Origin: Candidatus Nitrosymbiomonas proteolyticus
Lineage (GTDB): Bacteria; Armatimonadota; Fimbriimonadia; Fimbriimonadales; Fimbriimonadaceae
NCBI GenBank assembly: GCA_017347465.1
Contig: AP021858.1
Coordinates: 558,001-622,000 of the forward strand
Length of the DNA stretch: 64,000 nucleotides
Reading direction: 5' to 3'
Of this stretch, positions 62,013 through 64,000 are shown in pieces. Position numbers and translations under genes: made by a program. A model generated the notes under the pieces. It was not told the DNA's origin, searched no databases, and saw only the letters and a list, made by a program, of their open reading frames with translations. Within the stretch, counting starts at the first letter, position 1. The number at the start of each line of letters is the position of its first letter.

Positions 62013-63073
62013 CGTCGTACCGTCAGTTCGCCAGGCTCTCCCAACCCGCCCCGAAGCGTTATGTGGATTGGAAGAAACTGCTTGATGACCCAAACCATCG
62101 TTTGGAGCCTTTGCGTCACGCGGTGGAGCCGCAACGCCGAATCCCCTTCGGCGAACGCCAGAGCGACGAGCACTTGGTCCGCCAAGAACTCGTCGACCGT
62201 CGAACCCGAAGAGTACCACTCCAAGAACGCGCCAAACGCGCTTTGCACGACCGACTCGACGCGAATCCCCCTTTCGCCCTTTGCCGTCGCGCCGCCCCTC
62301 GCCGTTGCAAACTGGCCCCAAACCGTTACGAACACGCCCGGATTGACCGAAGGCACGACCTCGTACTCCACATGGAGTTCGATTCCCGCGCCCCGCGCGA
62401 GCCTCTCGAAGTGAGCCACGCCGCGCTCTCCGATCCCCTCCGACACCTCGGAGAGGGCGATCCGTGCAAACGCGCCTTCGAAGGGGCCACGTTCCGCCCA
62501 ATCGATGCCGTGAGGAACGCTCGGCTCGACGTCGAGTTCGACCGTGCCGCGGGCCCCCTTCCCATACCCCGCCACGATTAGGTGAGGATACGCATGAACG
62601 CCCATCGCCCGATACGCCGATAACGCCACCTGCTCGTAGTAGTCATAGGTTAGGATCCGGTGGCCGTACGTCTCGCCCTCGGCGACCACGGTCGAATACG
62701 CCTTGGTCTGACAAAGCACGGGCAACAGGGCGTTGAGAACCACCATCGCAGCGACCGAGGGGTCTGACTCGGGGACGTTCGAGTGCGAGATTGGCTCCTT
62801 TAGGGCATGGGGCCGTCCCTGAGGAACGAACGAGAACTCCCTCGAACGGAACTCAGCGCCCGACACTTCCGCGTCGCAACAAGAGCCGAGGGCAGAAAGG
62901 AGCGTGAGGTCTTCGGCGGCGAGCCCCCCTTGCCGCATCGCCCCCCGGACGTTCTGGACGGTCACCGGAGTTTGGGTGAGCGCCGACATCACGAGGGCGG
63001 TCCGAACGAGAGAGGCTCCCCCTTCGCCGTAAGCTCCATCCAAGGTGAGCGGCCGAGTCGTAAGGGGCATCAC
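62009..63073 (-). CDS. RtcA-like RNA 3'-phosphate cyclase homologue lacking the catalytic His
   Basis: A 354-residue member of the RNA 3'-terminal phosphate cyclase family: LDGAYGEGGASLVRTALVMSALTQTPVTVQNVR (about 10-42), RQGGLAAEDLT, and EFLADQVLVALAFAEG near the C-terminus. RtcA is adenylated on a His in the motif S-C-H-L-L-T-N; the aligned stretch here is VTQRLQTMVWVIKQFL, with R322 at that place. It may be inactive as a cyclase, comparable with eukaryotic Rcl1. No RtcB is present. The ATGs overlap on both sides. Confidence 0.85.
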   Translation of the reverse strand: MMPLTTRPLTLDGAYGEGGASLVRTALVMSALTQTPVTVQNVRGAMRQGGLAAEDLTLLSALGSCCDAEVSGAEFRSREFSFVPQGRPHALKEPISHSNVPESDPSVAAMVVLNALLPVLCQTKAYSTVVAEGETYGHRILTYDYYEQVALSAYRAMGVHAYPHLIVAGYGKGARGTVELDVEPSVPHGIDWAERGPFEGAFARIALSEVSEGIGERGVAHFERLARGAGIELHVEYEVVPSVNPGVFVTVWGQFATARGGATAKGERGIRVESVVQSAFGAFLEWYSSGSTVDEFLADQVLVALAFAEGDSALRLHRVTQRLQTMVWVIKQFLPIHITLRGGLGEPGELTVRR

Positions 63074-64000
63074 ACCTTTAGCTTGAAGATCAGAAATTCG
63101 ACGAGCTTGAGCACGTACGTGAACACGATCAAGCTGAGGCAGATTAGAAGGACCTCTTGGAAGTGCATTCCGGAGTCCGTGATCTGCTGCGCCACGTTCG
63201 CATCGCTGCGGAAGGTAGCGCGCCCGATCATCCTGTCGATCGTGACCAGCAATTGGCTCGTCATCTCCAGCAGCGGCCCCCGGAACAGAAGATACAGTCC
63301 GACGAACACAGCCGTAGCCACGGGCAGAATGAGCTTGTACTTGTGCTTCTGATGCTCGTTATAGATCACGCATTGCCGGCAGCGCTCTTGCTTTTGCGAA
63401 GGGGTCAGTTTGTTGTTGATCGGGATAAACTTGGCGGCTTGCACCGCGTCCTTGGGGATGACTTTCCCCGACATCGCGTCGCGGATGACCTGCTCCTCGC
63501 ACATGCACCCGACCTGCTCCCGCCAACAAGTTCGCCGAGAGTGGTAAATCGGGCATCGCTCCCGGACGAACTTCCTGCAAAACGGAAGCTGCCAACACTT
63601 CCCCATGAAGACGTCTTGGATGTCCTTCTCTTCTTTGATGCCCTTGCCGTATTTGAGCTGGTCCGCGCGCGCCCCCTGTTGCGAGCGGAGTTGGATGCGC
63701 TGGATGATGTCGATGATCGTGACCGCGATCGCGACGAGCCCGAAAATCCCTCCGGCGAACTGCATCGCCGCCAGGGCCTCTGCGGAAACAGGCGTCGGCG
63801 TTTGGCCCCCGGCGAGAACCATCGGGAGGTAGATCGGGGCGAAGAACAGAGCGCCTGCGCCGAGCAATTGGAGAAAGCCCAGCACCTCCTCGCCCCAAAA
63901 CGTGAAAGTCGCTCCCACGGAAAGCGCCAACACGCCCGCGAGCAGGATGTTCTTGAAAAGCCCTATGTTGCTCAGCGCCAGGTCCTGGTTCAGTCCCGCT
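63070..64000 (-). CDS. Cys-rich polytopic membrane protein (5' end outside the window)
   Basis: The frame stays open to the window edge, reading AGLNQDLALSNIGLFKNILLAG before the first possible internal start (GTG 63933), so the true start lies beyond. At least 309 residues, with about four membrane helices. A cytoplasmic-looking loop carries a Cys/His array, CWQLPFCRKFVRERC, CWREQVGCMCEE and later CRQCVIYNEHQKH, suggesting metal or Fe-S binding. Family not recognised. It overlaps the RtcA-like gene by 4 nt. Confidence 0.75.
   Translation of the reverse strand, partial: AGLNQDLALSNIGLFKNILLAGVLALSVGATFTFWGEEVLGFLQLLGAGALFFAPIYLPMVLAGGQTPTPVSAEALAAMQFAGGIFGLVAIAVTIIDIIQRIQLRSQQGARADQLKYGKGIKEEKDIQDVFMGKCWQLPFCRKFVRERCPIYHSRRTCWREQVGCMCEEQVIRDAMSGKVIPKDAVQAAKFIPINNKLTPSQKQERCRQCVIYNEHQKHKYKLILPVATAVFVGLYLLFRGPLLEMTSQLLVTIDRMIGRATFRSDANVAQQITDSGMHFQEVLLICLSLIVFTYVLKLVEFLIFKLKV

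Overview
The window is GC-rich, gene-dense chromosomal DNA from a diderm bacterium. TolC, a periplasmic adaptor, lipoprotein and PEP-CTERM proteins all point to an outer membrane. Three short secreted proteins end in VPEP + hydrophobic helix + RRRR tails, and there are many ATGA gene overlaps, a fused 2-oxoacid dehydrogenase E1 and a decaprenyl-phosphoryl-arabinose type gene set. These features suggest Armatimonadota (Fimbriimonadia-like), but that placement is inference and no rRNA is present to prove it. Several genes have a TANAAT-like -10 box only 5-11 nt before the start codon, which suggests frequent leaderless transcription.

Layout. 0-9.5 kb: response regulator, dxs (isoprenoids), nadA (NAD), a PEP-CTERM protein, fused E1 dehydrogenase, a pseudopilin-like protein and a D-cysteine desulfhydrase/ACC-deaminase-family enzyme. 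9.4-14.8 kb (minus): six-gene operon UbiA-type phosphoribosyltransferase / SDR / DprE1-like oxidase / nrnA / truB / DUF2752; its first three genes match the decaprenyl-phosphoryl-arabinose route. 14.9-19 kb (plus): UDP-sugar dehydrogenase, glmS and an initiating sugar transferase (envelope polysaccharide).

19-22.4 kb: a tRNA-Pro(GGG) gene surrounded by decayed partial copies. Its 3' half is repeated exactly (43 nt) 3.0 kb downstream, so the DNA between looks like a small tRNA-borne island. It carries three overlapping genes, DUF1848 - TcmP-like (Rossmann methyltransferase-like) - DUF5131/Gp37-Gp68-like, two of which bear Cys clusters. There is no integrase and helically phased GAGAC repeats lie upstream. 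22.4-29 kb: a BTAD/NB-ARC/TPR regulator, an RCC1-repeat secreted protein, an IS3-type remnant and a 5'-truncated M1 peptidase. 29-33.9 kb: FHA-domain membrane operon with a divergent XRE-type regulator and a perfect operator dyad, a tyrosine recombinase, an inverted tRNA-Lys fragment and tRNA-Lys(CTT).

33.9-41.9 kb: GH20 hexosaminidase, two PEP-CTERM proteins, a phospholipase-C-like/VWA membrane protein and its partner. 42-47 kb: a 1516-residue protein with a long repeat region followed by a multi-pass, channel-like membrane module, co-translated with a 167-residue partner. 47-54.7 kb: DUF2158-like, kbl, purA, and a TolC / adaptor / MacB-type permease set lacking its ATPase. 54.7-58.8 kb (minus): OppD-type ATPase plus sugar ABC transporter. 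59-64 kb: NarL-type regulator with a pseudopilin-like partner, DinB-like protein, orphan CoA-transferase subunit A, and an operon of a Cys-rich membrane protein, an RtcA-like protein whose catalytic His is replaced by Arg, and a receiver-like protein.
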